Below are positions 16,923 through 27,036 of a stretch of 64,000 nt of DNA, piece by piece. Made by a program: the position numbers and the translations under genes. The first letter of the stretch is position 1. Each line of letters starts with the position of its first letter. Under the pieces are notes generated by a model. The model did not search any database. It was not told the DNA's origin and saw only the letters and a program-made list of their open reading frames with translations. Source of the stretch: Larsenimonas rhizosphaerae (GTDB taxonomy: Bacteria; Pseudomonadota; Gammaproteobacteria; Pseudomonadales; Halomonadaceae); NCBI RefSeq assembly GCF_023700005.1, contig NZ_JAMLJK010000001.1:955366-1019365 (forward strand). Direction: 5' to 3'.

Positions 16923-18835
16923 CCGCCGGGGGGAGACAGCACCGCCCGGTTCCTGCCCGCACGCTTGGCCTGGTAAAGCGCGGTGTCGGCGCGCTGTATC
17001 AAACCGTTCAGGGCACCCGCCGTGCCGGTGGCCATGCCGATACTGACAGTGATCGGACGCTCGGTCGCCGGGTGAATCAGTCCGGTACCACTGACGGCTT
17101 CACGAAGACTCGTGGCAAGGTCGGTCAGTGAAGACGGGTCGATACCAGGCACCAGTGCCATGAACTCTTCGCCGCCGTAACGGGCAATCAGGCCATTGTG
17201 CACATCGATGGCCAGCTTGAGCGCTCGGGCGACTTCGGCCAGCACATGATCACCCTGTTGATGGCCCAGGGTATCGTTGATGGCCTTGAAATGGTCCAGA
17301 TCGATCATCAGCAGGGTGATCCCTGCATCTTCCCGCCAGGTGCCGGCGAGGTTCATGAAGTGGCGCCGATTGGCCAGGCCGGTCAAGTCGTCGTGGTGCG
17401 CCATCCATTCGATGGCCTGCTGCAGTTCACGCCGCTGTTCGGCTTCCTGTTCCAGAGCATCCCGGGCATCACGCTCCATCATGTGCTGGGCGTTGAGCCT
17501 TCGGTTCAGCTGAAACAGCACAAACATCATCAGTGAAAATATCAGCCCGACGACCAGCACAATATCCGGCATGCTGGAATACTCCCGTGCCAGCCGCTGG
17601 CGAGTGGGCGTGGTGCACAGGGTAATGCCTTCCTGTCCCAGCGACAGCACGTTGCAATAGCTTGCCTCGGCCGGTGTTTCGGCGGGACCAAGGCGGTAGA
17701 TCTGACGCCCGTGCTCGTAGGCGTTCAAGACCACATGTTCTTCGCCCAGCAGGGTGGTCAGTGTGCTCAGCAGGGGAGCCAGGGCGATGACGCTTAACGT
17801 GGCGCCGAAAATGACGCCCCGGCTGTCACGGCTGGGCAGATAAAACATGACGCTAGGCCCCATTCCCTTCAGATCGATCACATCCGTATAGCCATCCGCG
17901 CCAGGAGACAGGGGTGCATTTCCACTCAACGGATGCATCAGCTGGTTGAATGGAAGCCCGGTGCGAGGCGGGATGCCGCGGGTGGCAACGCGTGTGATGA
18001 CGCCGGATGGCGATACGAATGCCAGCAGTGCCTGGTAGCCGAAGTCGTCATTGAAATTGACTGCCAGACTGTCCCACTGGTCTTGCGACGGAGGGCGTTC
18101 CAGCATTGACCAGGCACTGGTCAAATGGCTCATGGCACGGTGATGATTCTCGAGTGACTGGCTGACGTGCTCCAGAACGTTATCGCTGATCTGGCGAGCG
18201 GTGCGCTCCAGCCGGTATTGGGTCTGTACGTTCTGAAAGTGCCAATAGCCCAGCGCTGATAACATGAAGGTGCTGCTCAGTCCCAGCGCCAGTACTGTTG
18301 CCAGCCGAGTAGCACCGGGATGGTCGGCAGCCAGCCACGGGCGGGTCTGGTAAAGGGCCAGCAGCATCAGGCCGGCGGCCATCCACAAGGAAATGCTTTC
18401 GGACGGACCGGAAGATGTCTGAAGCTGAAGCCAGAGCTGGGCGCCCATCATGCTCAGAGCCATGGTCAGCACCATGGGTGAGGCCAGCCTGACAAACCGG
18501 CTGTTGAAGGTGTGAACCAGCAGCAGGACTTCAAGGGCCAGCATCAGCAGGGGGGGGCGGTCGTAAATGGTGAAGTGCCCGTGGCTCAGGGTTTCATAGA
18601 GCCATTCCCATTCATCATGACCGACCCAGCTGGTGGGCATGATGTAGCTGCACAGCAGGGTCAGCTCGACGGTCAGCAGTATACCGGCCAATGCCCAGCG
18701 CCATTCGGGGCTGAGGCGCTTGCTGACAAGCAGCAGCACTATATGGGCCTTGCCCAGCCCGCACAGCAGCCAGGTCGAAAAGGTCGGTGCCTGAATGCTT
18801 GAAATAATCAAAAATACCAGTGATGCAAGCAACAT
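16919..18835 (-). CDS. membrane-bound diguanylate cyclase (GGDEF)
   Basis: Inner-membrane protein of 638 residues with several N-terminal hydrophobic segments, a periplasmic region of about 200 residues between the last two segments, and a C-terminal cytoplasmic GGDEF domain (DDLTGLANRRHF, IDLDHFKAINDTLGHQQGD, RYGGEEF). An intact GGEEF signature suggests active synthesis of cyclic di-GMP. The usual inhibitory RxxD site upstream of GGEEF reads DVHN, so product inhibition is probably absent. There is no EAL domain. ATG 18835 lies four bases after the mltF stop, so both genes are probably one transcript. The signal sensed by the periplasmic part is unknown. Confidence 0.87.
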   Translation of the reverse strand: MLLASLVFLIISSIQAPTFSTWLLCGLGKAHIVLLLVSKRLSPEWRWALAGILLTVELTLLCSYIMPTSWVGHDEWEWLYETLSHGHFTIYDRPPLLMLALEVLLLVHTFNSRFVRLASPMVLTMALSMMGAQLWLQLQTSSGPSESISLWMAAGLMLLALYQTRPWLAADHPGATRLATVLALGLSSTFMLSALGYWHFQNVQTQYRLERTARQISDNVLEHVSQSLENHHRAMSHLTSAWSMLERPPSQDQWDSLAVNFNDDFGYQALLAFVSPSGVITRVATRGIPPRTGLPFNQLMHPLSGNAPLSPGADGYTDVIDLKGMGPSVMFYLPSRDSRGVIFGATLSVIALAPLLSTLTTLLGEEHVVLNAYEHGRQIYRLGPAETPAEASYCNVLSLGQEGITLCTTPTRQRLAREYSSMPDIVLVVGLIFSLMMFVLFQLNRRLNAQHMMERDARDALEQEAEQRRELQQAIEWMAHHDDLTGLANRRHFMNLAGTWREDAGITLLMIDLDHFKAINDTLGHQQGDHVLAEVARALKLAIDVHNGLIARYGGEEFMALVPGIDPSSLTDLATSLREAVSGTGLIHPATERPITVSIGMATGTAGALNGLIQRADTALYQAKRAGRNRAVLSPPGG

Positions 18836-18839
18836 GGTG

Positions 18840-20303
18840 TCAGTCGACCGGTGGGATGGTGTCAAAGGAGGGCAGGTCATTGCTCTCCTCAAAGCGGCGA
18901 AGTGGTTCGAAACGCTGCTGACTGCGCGTCACGTAACTCAATATGTCGTGATAACGTCTGATGTTACGAACATAGTAGACCGCCACGTGCCCTGGCGCGT
19001 AACCGTGGGGCACCTGCTGATACCATTGTCGTTTTTGCAATAGAGGCAGTGCCGTTTTGATGTTCTTCCACAGGTCCGGATTCTGTCCCTGCATACGCGC
19101 GACACGTCTGGCATCCAGCACATGACCCAGCCCGATGTTATAGGATGCCATTGCCATCCAGGTCCGATCCGGTTCCTTGATGGAAGCGGGCAGTCTGCGC
19201 CGCACACTGGCCAGGTAGCGTGATCCGCCATCGATGCTTTGGTGCGCATCACGTCGGTTGGCGATACCCATGCGTCTGGCCGTGGGACGCGTCAACATCA
19301 TGAGGCCTCTCACACCGGTCGGAGAGACGGCATCGGGGCGCCAGTGAGACTCCTGATAGCCCAGCGCCGCCAGCATTTTCCAGTCGATCCCGGTTTCCCT
19401 GGCCGCCTTTTGGAACAGGGCCTGGTAGCGCGGCAGGGTGGTCTTGACCTGATTGATGAATCGGCGTGCGCCGACGTACTCAAGGTAATCATCATGGCCG
19501 AAATAACGCTCGATCAGCTGGTCCAGCGTGCCGTTGCGACGCTGGGTGTCGATGAACTGATTGGCGCGTGACAACAGGCTGATATCCGTGTCGGCCGGGA
19601 AGGCCCAGACCAGGGAGAGGGGATGGCCTAGGGAGAAGGCATTTTCGACCTGCGGATAGAATAATCGGTTCAGCTTGAACTGGTGTTCATAAATGACGGC
19701 AGCGTCCAGTCGGCCATCGTTGACCAGTTCCAGCAGGTCATTGACTTCCAGATCGCTGCTTTCCTTCCAGCTCAGCGCGGGCAGTGATGCCTGGGCATTT
19801 CTCAACAGGCTGTCAGGGCCTGCATTGGACAGGACCGCTATATCAAGCCCTATCAGATCCTCGGGGGTGCGTGGTCGGCGCAGGCCGCGGTGATAGATGA
19901 CCAGTGGCTGCATCGTCATCAGCGGGCGGCTGTACCGTACCCCGGGGGTCGTGGTGGTCAGGGGGAGTCCTGCTGCTCCGAGGTCGGCCTTTCCGGTGCG
20001 CACGGCACCGAGAATACCGGCAATATTGTTCTCGCGGTCGACGGCCAGGCTCACCCCCAGGGTGCGGGCAAATCGAGTGAACAGTTCGTATTCAAACCCG
20101 GTCGGGCCCTGGCGGCCTTCATAAAAGGAGGTGGGAGTATTGCGGGTATAGACCTGCAGGAAATCCCGTTTTCTGACCGCGCCAAGCTCCCCGTCGCGTG
20201 GCAACAGGTTCATTTCCGGAATGGCCATCAGACCGCACAGTACGAGCAGTGACAACCACCGATGTGAGGGGCGCTTCAATACGTCGGGAAACAGCAGGCG
20301 CAT
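18840..20303 (-). CDS. mltF: membrane-bound lytic murein transglycosylase F
   Basis: Peptidoglycan lytic transglycosylase of 487 residues. It has an N-terminal export or anchor segment (LSLLVLCGLMAIP). A periplasmic binding-protein-like domain follows (about residues 45-275), then a C-terminal SLT domain with catalytic Glu in LGYQESHWRP, GVRGLMMLTRPTA, and AMASYNIGLGHVLDARR. It cleaves glycan strands with formation of 1,6-anhydromuramic ends; the AmpD encoded at 47.8 kb handles the resulting turnover products. It is followed closely by a diguanylate cyclase. No strong ribosome site is seen at 20303, so the start is less certain than the rest. Confidence 0.9.
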   Translation of the reverse strand: MRLLFPDVLKRPSHRWLSLLVLCGLMAIPEMNLLPRDGELGAVRKRDFLQVYTRNTPTSFYEGRQGPTGFEYELFTRFARTLGVSLAVDRENNIAGILGAVRTGKADLGAAGLPLTTTTPGVRYSRPLMTMQPLVIYHRGLRRPRTPEDLIGLDIAVLSNAGPDSLLRNAQASLPALSWKESSDLEVNDLLELVNDGRLDAAVIYEHQFKLNRLFYPQVENAFSLGHPLSLVWAFPADTDISLLSRANQFIDTQRRNGTLDQLIERYFGHDDYLEYVGARRFINQVKTTLPRYQALFQKAARETGIDWKMLAALGYQESHWRPDAVSPTGVRGLMMLTRPTARRMGIANRRDAHQSIDGGSRYLASVRRRLPASIKEPDRTWMAMASYNIGLGHVLDARRVARMQGQNPDLWKNIKTALPLLQKRQWYQQVPHGYAPGHVAVYYVRNIRRYHDILSYVTRSQQRFEPLRRFEESNDLPSFDTIPPVD

Positions 20304-20344
20304 AGGCGTCTAATTACTTGTAGTGGATAGCACTTGAAAACATC

Positions 20345-20368
20345 GCACAGAGGGTTTCTGCCCTGTGC
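20345..20368. repeat. bulged hairpin between mltF and purL
   Basis: GCACAG plus GGG pairs with CCC plus CTGTGC around loop TTTCTG, with one bulged A. It lies in the divergent region that must hold the mltF and purL promoters. No T-run follows, and its role is unknown. Confidence 0.4.
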
Positions 20369-20502
20369 AGCGAAAAACAGCGAGCAAGGCCATTATACTT
20401 TCGCCTCTGGCAGGGGTTTCGCGTATCATGCTCCCCGCTGCCCGGGGGCGATCCGCGAGTGGATGCCCTTTCATTCATGCTGCTGCAGAGGCTTCCTTCG
20501 TC

Positions 20503-23500
20503 ATGCTCGAACTGCGAGGCGCGAGTGCCCTTTCTTCCTTTCGTCATTCCAAACTGCTCAATACCCTGCGCGAGGCTGGCGCCGACATTGAACAACTGGG
20601 TGCGACGTATACCTATTTCATTGATACCGGGCACCGGCTGGATGAGGTGACGCTTGCGCGTCTGGCCTCACTGCTGGATGCCACCGATACCCTGCCGCCG
20701 GCTGCCGGCCGCCAGGTGCTGGTGGTACCCCGGTTGGGAACACTGTCTCCCTGGTCGTCCAAGGCGACCGATATCGCTCATAACTGCAGTCTTGACGGGG
20801 TACGTCGAATCGAACGTGGAATCGTTTACGATATCACGTTCGGACAATTACCTGACGAAGAAGTGCAGCGCAGGATACTGGATCATCTGCACGATCGCAT
20901 GACTGAAACGGTGCTGCATGATACGGCCGATGCCGTGCATCTTTTCGATACGCAGGCGCCACGTCCGCTTGCGCATGTGGACATTATCGGCGGCGGGCGG
21001 CCCGAGCTTGAAACGGCCAACCGCGAGCTGGGCCTGGCGCTGGCTGACGACGAGATCGATTACCTGGTCGAGGCCTTTACCGCCCTGGGGCGCAATCCGG
21101 CCGACATCGAGTTGATGATGTTTGCCCAGGCCAACTCCGAGCACTGCCGCCACAAGATCTTCAATGCGTCCTGGACCATTGATGGCGAAGCCCAGCCCCT
21201 GTCCCTGTTCAAGATGATCAAGAATACCAATGAACAGGGGGGCGATAACGTACTGTCGGCCTACAGTGATAATGCAGCGATCATTCGCGGCCTGAGTGCC
21301 GGGCGCTTCTTCCCGTCACCGACCGATCATCGTTACGGCTATCATCAGGAACCGATTCATATTCTGATGAAGGTCGAAACTCATAACCATCCTACGGCGA
21401 TTGCCCCGCACCCGGGGGCCTCGACCGGCGCCGGCGGCGAGATCCGTGACGAAGGTGCCACCGGAATCGGCGGCAAGCCCAAGGCCGGTCTGGCCGGTTA
21501 CAGTGTATCCAATCTGCGGATGCCCGGCTTTATCCAGCCCTGGGAAGAATACGACTACGGCAAGCCCGGCCGAATCAAGAGTGCGCTGGACATCATGATC
21601 GAAGCGCCCATCGGGGCAGCGGCGTTCAATAACGAGTTTGGTCGGCCCAACCTCAATGGCTACTTCCGGACCTACGAACAGGACGTCATCAGCCGTGATG
21701 GCATCGAACGGCGGGGGTATCACAAGCCGATCATGCTGGCTGGTGGCTATGGCAACGTTCGCGACGAGCATGTCGACAAGCGGGAAATCCCGGTAGGCGC
21801 GAAGCTCATCGTGATGGGTGGCCCGGCAATGCTGATCGGCCTTGGCGGCGGAGCAGCATCCTCGACAGCGTCCGGCGCTTCCAGCGAAGATCTGGATTTT
21901 GCCTCGGTTCAGCGTGGTAACCCCGAGATGGAGCGTCGTGCTCAGGAAGTGATCGATCGCTGCTGGGCCATGGGCACCGATAACCCGATCTGCTTCATTC
22001 ATGATGTCGGTGCGGGCGGCCTGTCCAATGCCTTGCCGGAGCTGGTCAAGGACGGGGACCGGGGGGGCCTGTTTGACCTGCGCGCCATTCCCAGTGCCGA
22101 GCCGGGCCTGAGCCCGCTGGAAATCTGGTGCAACGAAGCTCAGGAGCGTTATGTGCTGGCCGTTGCTCCGGCGCAGCTCGAGGCCTTTGAAGCCTTGTGC
22201 CATCGTGAGCGGTGCCTGTATGCCGTGGTTGGCGAGGCGCAGGAAGCACATCACCTCGAAGTGCGTGATGGCCACTTCAACACCTCGCCGGTGGATCTGC
22301 CGATGAGCCTGCTGTTCGGCAAGCCGCCGAAAATGCATCGTTCCTTTGAGCGTGCATCGCACGAGCTGTCCGGTGTCATGCTCGACAACCTTGACCTGCG
22401 CGAAGCCATGGAACGGGTGCTGCACCTGCCGGCGGTGGGCTCAAAGAGCTTTTTGATTACCATCGGCGATCGTTCGATTACCGGCATGGTGGCGCGTGAC
22501 CAGATGGTTGGGCCATGGCAGGTACCGGTAGCGGACAGCGCGGTAACCACTTCGTCCTACGATACTCACCAGGGTGAGGCGATGGCCATGGGCGAGCGCA
22601 CGCCGGCCGCACTGATTTCCGCTCCGGCTTCTGCGCGCATGGCCGTGGCAGAGGTCATTACCAACCTGGCGGGCACGCCGATCGCTCAACTGTCAGACAT
22701 CAAGCTGTCCGCCAACTGGATGAGTGCGGCAGACCATCCGGGCGAAAATGAAGCACTGTACGATGCGGTACACGCTGTGGGTATGGCGTTGTGCCCGGCG
22801 TTGGGTCTGACCATTCCGGTGGGCAAGGACTCGATGTCGATGCGTACCGACTGGCAGGATAACGGCCGTGACAAGACCGTGGCCTCGCCGATGTCGCTGA
22901 TCGTCTCCGGGTTTGCACCCGTCACCGATGCGCTGGCGACATTGACGCCCACACTGGCCACGGATCAGGGGGAGACTGACCTGATCCTGATTGACCTGGG
23001 GCGTGGCAAAAACCGCCTCGGCGGCTCTGCGCTGGCGCAGGTGTATGGCCAGCTTGGTGCCAGCACACCGGATGTGGATGATCCGGAAGATCTGCGCGCC
23101 TTCTTTGCCGTGCTTCAGGGCCTGAACGGAGACGGCCGGCTGCTGGCCTATCATGACCGCTCGGATGGCGGATTACTGGTCACGCTGCTGGAAATGGCCT
23201 TTGCCGGCCACACCGGCCTTGATGTTGATCTCGACTGGCTGGCCTATGACCTTCATGACGCGACTCATGCCCTGTTCAACGAGGAGCTGGGGGCAGTAGT
23301 GCAGGTGCGCCGCAGCGACACGGCCGAGGTGCTTTCCCAGCTTAATGCGGCCGGATTCGATGGTGCCTGTGGCGTCGTGGCGACTACGCGAGCCGATGAT
23401 GTCGTGCGGGTTTCGCTTTATGGCGAGCCATTGATCGAGTCGACGCGCATCGAAACGCAGCGCGCCTGGGCAGAGACCAGCTACCGGATTCAGGCCATGC

Positions 23501-24402
23501 GGGATAACCCGGCCTGTGCACGATCCGAGTTTGATGGCCTGCTGGATGCCCGTGATCCGGGACTGTTTGCCGAGTTGTCGTTTGATGTCAACGAAGATGT
23601 CGCGGCGCCGTTCATCAACAAGGGCGCACGCCCTGCGATTGCCATCCTGCGAGAGCAGGGCGTCAACGGACAGATGGAAATGGCGGCGGCCTTTGACCGT
23701 GCCGGTTTCGATGCCGTTGATGTACACATGAGCGATATTCTGGAAGGCCGCGTCTCGCTTGCCGATATGCAGGGGCTGGTAGCCTGCGGTGGTTTCTCTT
23801 ACGGCGATGTGCTGGGCGCCGGCGGCGGCTGGGCCCGATCGATACTGTTCAACACCCGGGCCCGCGATGAGTTCGAGGCCTTCTTCACGCGTGAAGACAG
23901 CCTGGCGCTCGGGGTCTGCAACGGATGTCAGATGCTGTCTCAGCTCAAGACACTGATTCCGGGGGCTGATCACTGGCCGCGCTTTGTTCGCAACGAGTCC
24001 GAGCAGTTCGAGGCGCGTGTCTCGATGGTACAGGTTGAGGCATCACCATCGCTGTTTCTGGCCGGAATGGAAGGTTCCCGTCTGCCGGTAGCCGTGGCTC
24101 ATGGCGAAGGTCGGGTAGAATTCCCGGATGATGCAGGGCTACGGGCGCTGCAGGCCAGCGGCCAGATATCGATGCGTTATATCGATAACCACGGGCAGGT
24201 AACCTCACGTTACCCGGCCAACCCGAACGGGTCGCCTTCCGGGATTACCGGTCTGACTACCACCGATGGACGCGTCACCATCATGATGCCGCATCCGGAG
24301 CGTGTTGCACGTGCAGTCACCAACTCCTGGCGTCCGGCAGAATGGACACAGGATGGCGGCTGGATGCGCCTGTTCCGCAATGCCCGTGTCTGGCTGGGCT
24401 GA
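20503..24402 (+). CDS. purL: phosphoribosylformylglycinamidine synthase
   Basis: Large single-chain FGAM synthase of 1299 residues, fourth step of purine synthesis, using ATP and glutamine. The N-terminal PurS-like part is followed by two AIRS-like halves ([17 protein letters not shown] and [11 protein letters not shown]; later [11 protein letters not shown]). A C-terminal glutaminase domain carries the nucleophile Cys in LGVCNGCQM and the His/Glu dyad near the end (MMPHPERV). Length fits the long gammaproteobacterial form. ATG 20503 starts the conserved [19 protein letters not shown]; the open frame extends back to 20365. It is divergent from mltF and ends in a hairpin with a T-run. Confidence 0.96.
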   Translation: MLELRGASALSSFRHSKLLNTLREAGADIEQLGATYTYFIDTGHRLDEVTLARLASLLDATDTLPPAAGRQVLVVPRLGTLSPWSSKATDIAHNCSLDGVRRIERGIVYDITFGQLPDEEVQRRILDHLHDRMTETVLHDTADAVHLFDTQAPRPLAHVDIIGGGRPELETANRELGLALADDEIDYLVEAFTALGRNPADIELMMFAQANSEHCRHKIFNASWTIDGEAQPLSLFKMIKNTNEQGGDNVLSAYSDNAAIIRGLSAGRFFPSPTDHRYGYHQEPIHILMKVETHNHPTAIAPHPGASTGAGGEIRDEGATGIGGKPKAGLAGYSVSNLRMPGFIQPWEEYDYGKPGRIKSALDIMIEAPIGAAAFNNEFGRPNLNGYFRTYEQDVISRDGIERRGYHKPIMLAGGYGNVRDEHVDKREIPVGAKLIVMGGPAMLIGLGGGAASSTASGASSEDLDFASVQRGNPEMERRAQEVIDRCWAMGTDNPICFIHDVGAGGLSNALPELVKDGDRGGLFDLRAIPSAEPGLSPLEIWCNEAQERYVLAVAPAQLEAFEALCHRERCLYAVVGEAQEAHHLEVRDGHFNTSPVDLPMSLLFGKPPKMHRSFERASHELSGVMLDNLDLREAMERVLHLPAVGSKSFLITIGDRSITGMVARDQMVGPWQVPVADSAVTTSSYDTHQGEAMAMGERTPAALISAPASARMAVAEVITNLAGTPIAQLSDIKLSANWMSAADHPGENEALYDAVHAVGMALCPALGLTIPVGKDSMSMRTDWQDNGRDKTVASPMSLIVSGFAPVTDALATLTPTLATDQGETDLILIDLGRGKNRLGGSALAQVYGQLGASTPDVDDPEDLRAFFAVLQGLNGDGRLLAYHDRSDGGLLVTLLEMAFAGHTGLDVDLDWLAYDLHDATHALFNEELGAVVQVRRSDTAEVLSQLNAAGFDGACGVVATTRADDVVRVSLYGEPLIESTRIETQRAWAETSYRIQAMRDNPACARSEFDGLLDARDPGLFAELSFDVNEDVAAPFINKGARPAIAILREQGVNGQMEMAAAFDRAGFDAVDVHMSDILEGRVSLADMQGLVACGGFSYGDVLGAGGGWARSILFNTRARDEFEAFFTREDSLALGVCNGCQMLSQLKTLIPGADHWPRFVRNESEQFEARVSMVQVEASPSLFLAGMEGSRLPVAVAHGEGRVEFPDDAGLRALQASGQISMRYIDNHGQVTSRYPANPNGSPSGITGLTTTDGRVTIMMPHPERVARAVTNSWRPAEWTQDGGWMRLFRNARVWLG

Positions 24403-24425
24403 TCGGCAGGACTGTTGAGCAGGTC

Positions 24426-24458
24426 AAGGGGTCGCCGCTTATGCTGCGGCCCTTTTTT
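24426..24458 (+). terminator. Rho-independent terminator of purL
   Basis: A GC stem (GCCGC, loop TTATGCT, GCGGC) extended by AAGGGG against CCTTTT around a TC bulge, followed by a T-run, lies just after the purL stop. Confidence 0.85.
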
Positions 24459-24476
24459 GTGGGCAACTACCGCGCC

Positions 24477-25376
24477 TCAAACCTGCCCGGGGCGGTCCTG
24501 CAGCGGGCTGGTACCAAAATAGCGCTTGTATTCCCTACTGAACTGGGAGGCGCTGGTGTAGCCGACTTCATTGGCGGTCAGCGAAACGGAGTGATCCGGC
24601 TGGGCCAGCAGTGCCCTGGCGCGCAGCAGCCGAACGCGCTTTTGATACTGCAGTGGTGACAGACAGGTGATCTGCTTGAAGTGGTGATAAAACGATGATG
24701 CGCTCATGTGGACCTGCTCGGCCAGCGTGTCGATCGCCAGTGTGCTCTGATACTCGCTATGCAGGATATGCAGCGCCCGTGCGATGCGGGGGTAGGCAAA
24801 CTGGCCCTGATGATACATCAGGTGATGCAGGCTGCCGCCCTGGGGGCCGCGCAGTGCCTGAAAAATGACTTCCCGCACGCGTGATTCACCCAGCACCTGT
24901 GCCTTGAGTGGATCATCAAGGCACTCGAGCAGTCGAATCACGCTGCCGGCCATGTCTTCATCCAGGGCTACAGAGGCCATCGGCGCCGGTGGTTCCTGTT
25001 CCGGCGAGGGCATGTGGCGTACCAGATCGCTGAGTATTTCCGGGCTGATGTGCAGTGTTATCCCCAGAAGAGGAGCCTCTGGGGTGGCTTCCGTTTCACA
25101 GTCGAACGGCAGCGGCATGGCCTGAATCAGGTAGTGACCGGCCCCATAATGAATGGTTTGATCGCCCAGATAGCCCTGCTTGCCGCCCTGTGCAATCACG
25201 ACCAGGCCGGGTTCGTACATCTGTGGCGTGCGCTGCTGGGCGCAGTGGGTGCGCAGGGTCCTGAGGCCGGGGATGATGGTGTCATTAAAGCCATCATTCG
25301 GTGCGTGCGGAGTGATCAGTTCCGCCAGACGGTCCACGGTATGCTGCGCTATCGATGGCTGTTCTCCATCAGACAT
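24477..25376 (-). CDS. AraC-family transcriptional regulator (AraC_N type)
   Basis: Regulator of 299 residues with the same architecture as the AraC-type protein at 5.9 kb: AraC_N effector domain (IIPGLRTLRTHCAQQ, PGLVVIAQGGKQGYLG) and a C-terminal double helix-turn-helix (HMSASSFYHHFKQITCLSPL, EVGYTSASQFSREYKRYFG). The two share long identical stretches such as SASQFSREY and LQYQK, so they are paralogues or close family members. ATG 25376 follows AGGAG at good spacing; the longer open frame is not used. It is divergent from a zinc alcohol dehydrogenase 174 bases away and probably controls it. Confidence 0.88.
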   Translation of the reverse strand: MSDGEQPSIAQHTVDRLAELITPHAPNDGFNDTIIPGLRTLRTHCAQQRTPQMYEPGLVVIAQGGKQGYLGDQTIHYGAGHYLIQAMPLPFDCETEATPEAPLLGITLHISPEILSDLVRHMPSPEQEPPAPMASVALDEDMAGSVIRLLECLDDPLKAQVLGESRVREVIFQALRGPQGGSLHHLMYHQGQFAYPRIARALHILHSEYQSTLAIDTLAEQVHMSASSFYHHFKQITCLSPLQYQKRVRLLRARALLAQPDHSVSLTANEVGYTSASQFSREYKRYFGTSPLQDRPGQV

Positions 25377-25550
25377 GACGGGCTCCTTGTTCGAAGGTGA
25401 CCGTATTATTGTGCACGTGATAACAGGGTATGCGAGTCTTTTTTCATTTTTTCTGGAGAAACAGGCATATTTGAGGTAGTAACGGCTCTGGTCTGGCATG
25501 GGTGTCAGGCGCACACTGACGGAGACTTTTTTTGTACAAGGAGGGCATGC

Positions 25551-26609
25551 ATGCCCGTTACTACCCAGGCCTATGCGGCCTTTTCTCCCGACCAGCCCCT
25601 GTCTTCCTGGACCTTTGAGCGCCGTGCGCCTCGTGCCGACGATGTGTCCATCGATATTCTCTATTGTGGCGTCTGCCACAGCGACCTGCATTTTGCTCGT
25701 GATGACTGGGGCTTTTCATCGTACCCGGTAGTGCCGGGTCATGAGATTGTCGGTCGCGTCACCTCGGTAGGCAGTGATGTCAGCCACTATCAGGTCGGTG
25801 ACGTTGTCGGTGTGGGCTGCATGGTTGACTCCTGCAGACACTGCAGTGCCTGTCACGATGGGCTGGAGCAGTACTGTCAGGAAGGATTCACCATGACCTA
25901 TGGCAGTCCGGATCGCCACGATCAGTCGCTGACCCAGGGAGGGTATTCCCGTCACGTCGTGGTCAGTGAGCGGTTTGTGGTGCGCATGCCCGAGGGTATC
26001 GACCTTCAAGGCGCCGCGCCGATTTTGTGCGCCGGCATCACGACCTACTCGCCGCTTCGTCATCATGGCGTCGGGCCCGGTCACAAGGTGGGCGTGATTG
26101 GCATGGGTGGACTGGGGCACATGGGGGTCAAGCTGGCTCGGGCTCTGGGTGCGGAAGTCACTCTCTTTACCCGCTCAGAAGGCAAGCGGGAGGAGGCTCT
26201 GGCTCAGGGCGCAGATCACGTGGTGATCTCCACCGACGAGGCGCAGATGGAGGCAGTGGCCGGCCGGTTTGACTTCATGCTTGACACCATCCCGGTACAG
26301 CATGATCTGAACCCGTATCTGAATGCACTGGGCCATGATGGCACGCATATTCTGGTCGGGCTGCTTGAGCCAATCGATCCGCCCATCAACGCCGCCAATC
26401 TGCTGATGAAGCGTCGAGTGGTGGCAGGCTCACTGATTGGCGGCATGGCGGAGACCCAGGAAGTGCTTGAGTTCTGCGCGAAGCACGATATCGCCTGCGA
26501 CGTTGAAATGATCAAAATCGATCAGATCAATGAGGCATTCGAGCGCATGGAAAAGGGGGATGTGAAGTATCGGTTTGTCATCGACATGCAGGCGTCATCC
26601 CCGGCCTGA
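25551..26609 (+). CDS. zinc-dependent NAD(P) alcohol/aldehyde dehydrogenase (YahK-like)
   Basis: Medium-chain dehydrogenase of 352 residues, cinnamyl-alcohol/YahK subgroup, usually acting as an NADPH aldehyde reductase. Catalytic zinc ligands are seen in CGVCHSDLH (about C42), PGHEIVG (H64, E65) and a later Cys in APILCAGIT. The structural zinc cysteines are about 95, 98, 101 and 109. The nucleotide motif is GMGGLGHMGVK. ATG 25551 has AGGAGGG upstream. A broad detoxifying role on aldehydes is inferred from family and from the divergent YqhC-like regulator. Confidence 0.9.
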   Translation: MPVTTQAYAAFSPDQPLSSWTFERRAPRADDVSIDILYCGVCHSDLHFARDDWGFSSYPVVPGHEIVGRVTSVGSDVSHYQVGDVVGVGCMVDSCRHCSACHDGLEQYCQEGFTMTYGSPDRHDQSLTQGGYSRHVVVSERFVVRMPEGIDLQGAAPILCAGITTYSPLRHHGVGPGHKVGVIGMGGLGHMGVKLARALGAEVTLFTRSEGKREEALAQGADHVVISTDEAQMEAVAGRFDFMLDTIPVQHDLNPYLNALGHDGTHILVGLLEPIDPPINAANLLMKRRVVAGSLIGGMAETQEVLEFCAKHDIACDVEMIKIDQINEAFERMEKGDVKYRFVIDMQASSPA

Positions 26610-26632
26610 TACGCTGAAAGTGAAGTGATGTC

Positions 26633-26671
26633 CATGTGCCCCCGCTCCCTGATACGGAGCGGGGGCACATG
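26633..26671. terminator. perfect 16-bp hairpin between convergent genes
   Basis: CATGTGCCCCCGCTCC and its exact complement flank the 7-base loop CTGATAC. It sits between the convergent alcohol dehydrogenase (ends 26609) and the small monooxygenase-like gene (ends 26675). The stem is very stable and symmetrical, but neither strand has a T-run after it. It probably acts as a bidirectional stop or 3'-end stabiliser. Confidence 0.6.
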
Positions 26672-26674
26672 TCG

Positions 26675-26986
26675 TCATGCAGCGGGTGCGTCTTCTGCGG
26701 ACAGGTCGATCTCGGCCGGTGCCTCCAGCATGTCGCTGACCCCTGCCAGGCAGGGCAGGTAATGCGGCATGTGGGTGTGATGATCAAAGGCCGAGCGGTC
26801 ATCAAAGGTCGCCGTCAGCACTACGGTGTGGGGGTTGCCATCGTCCAGACTGATGTCGAACCGACGACAGCCAAGCTCAAAGGCCAGGGACTCACTGGCA
26901 TCATGCTCCGCCAGGGCCATGAATTCCTTGATGGCCTCCGGCCGAACCTGGTAGCGGGCAGTCATGACTAACGGGGTGTGACTCAT
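26675..26986 (-). CDS. antibiotic-biosynthesis-monooxygenase (ABM)-domain protein
   Basis: Small dimeric alpha+beta barrel protein of 103 residues. Features are VMTARYQVRPEAIKEFMALAEHD at the N-terminus, a central ELGCRRFDISLDD strand pair, and FDDRSAFDHHTHMPHY in the later helix, the usual ABM/YgiN-like layout. Some members are quinol monooxygenases; others have no known substrate. ATG 26986 is preceded by AAGGAAG. It is followed on the same strand, in genomic order, by an unrelated YbjN-like gene. Function cannot be narrowed further. Confidence 0.75.
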   Translation of the reverse strand: MSHTPLVMTARYQVRPEAIKEFMALAEHDASESLAFELGCRRFDISLDDGNPHTVVLTATFDDRSAFDHHTHMPHYLPCLAGVSDMLEAPAEIDLSAEDAPAA

Positions 26987-27036
26987 GGGGTGTCTTCCTT
27001 GTTATGGGTGGTCGATGAGCGCAGATGCGTGCCGTA

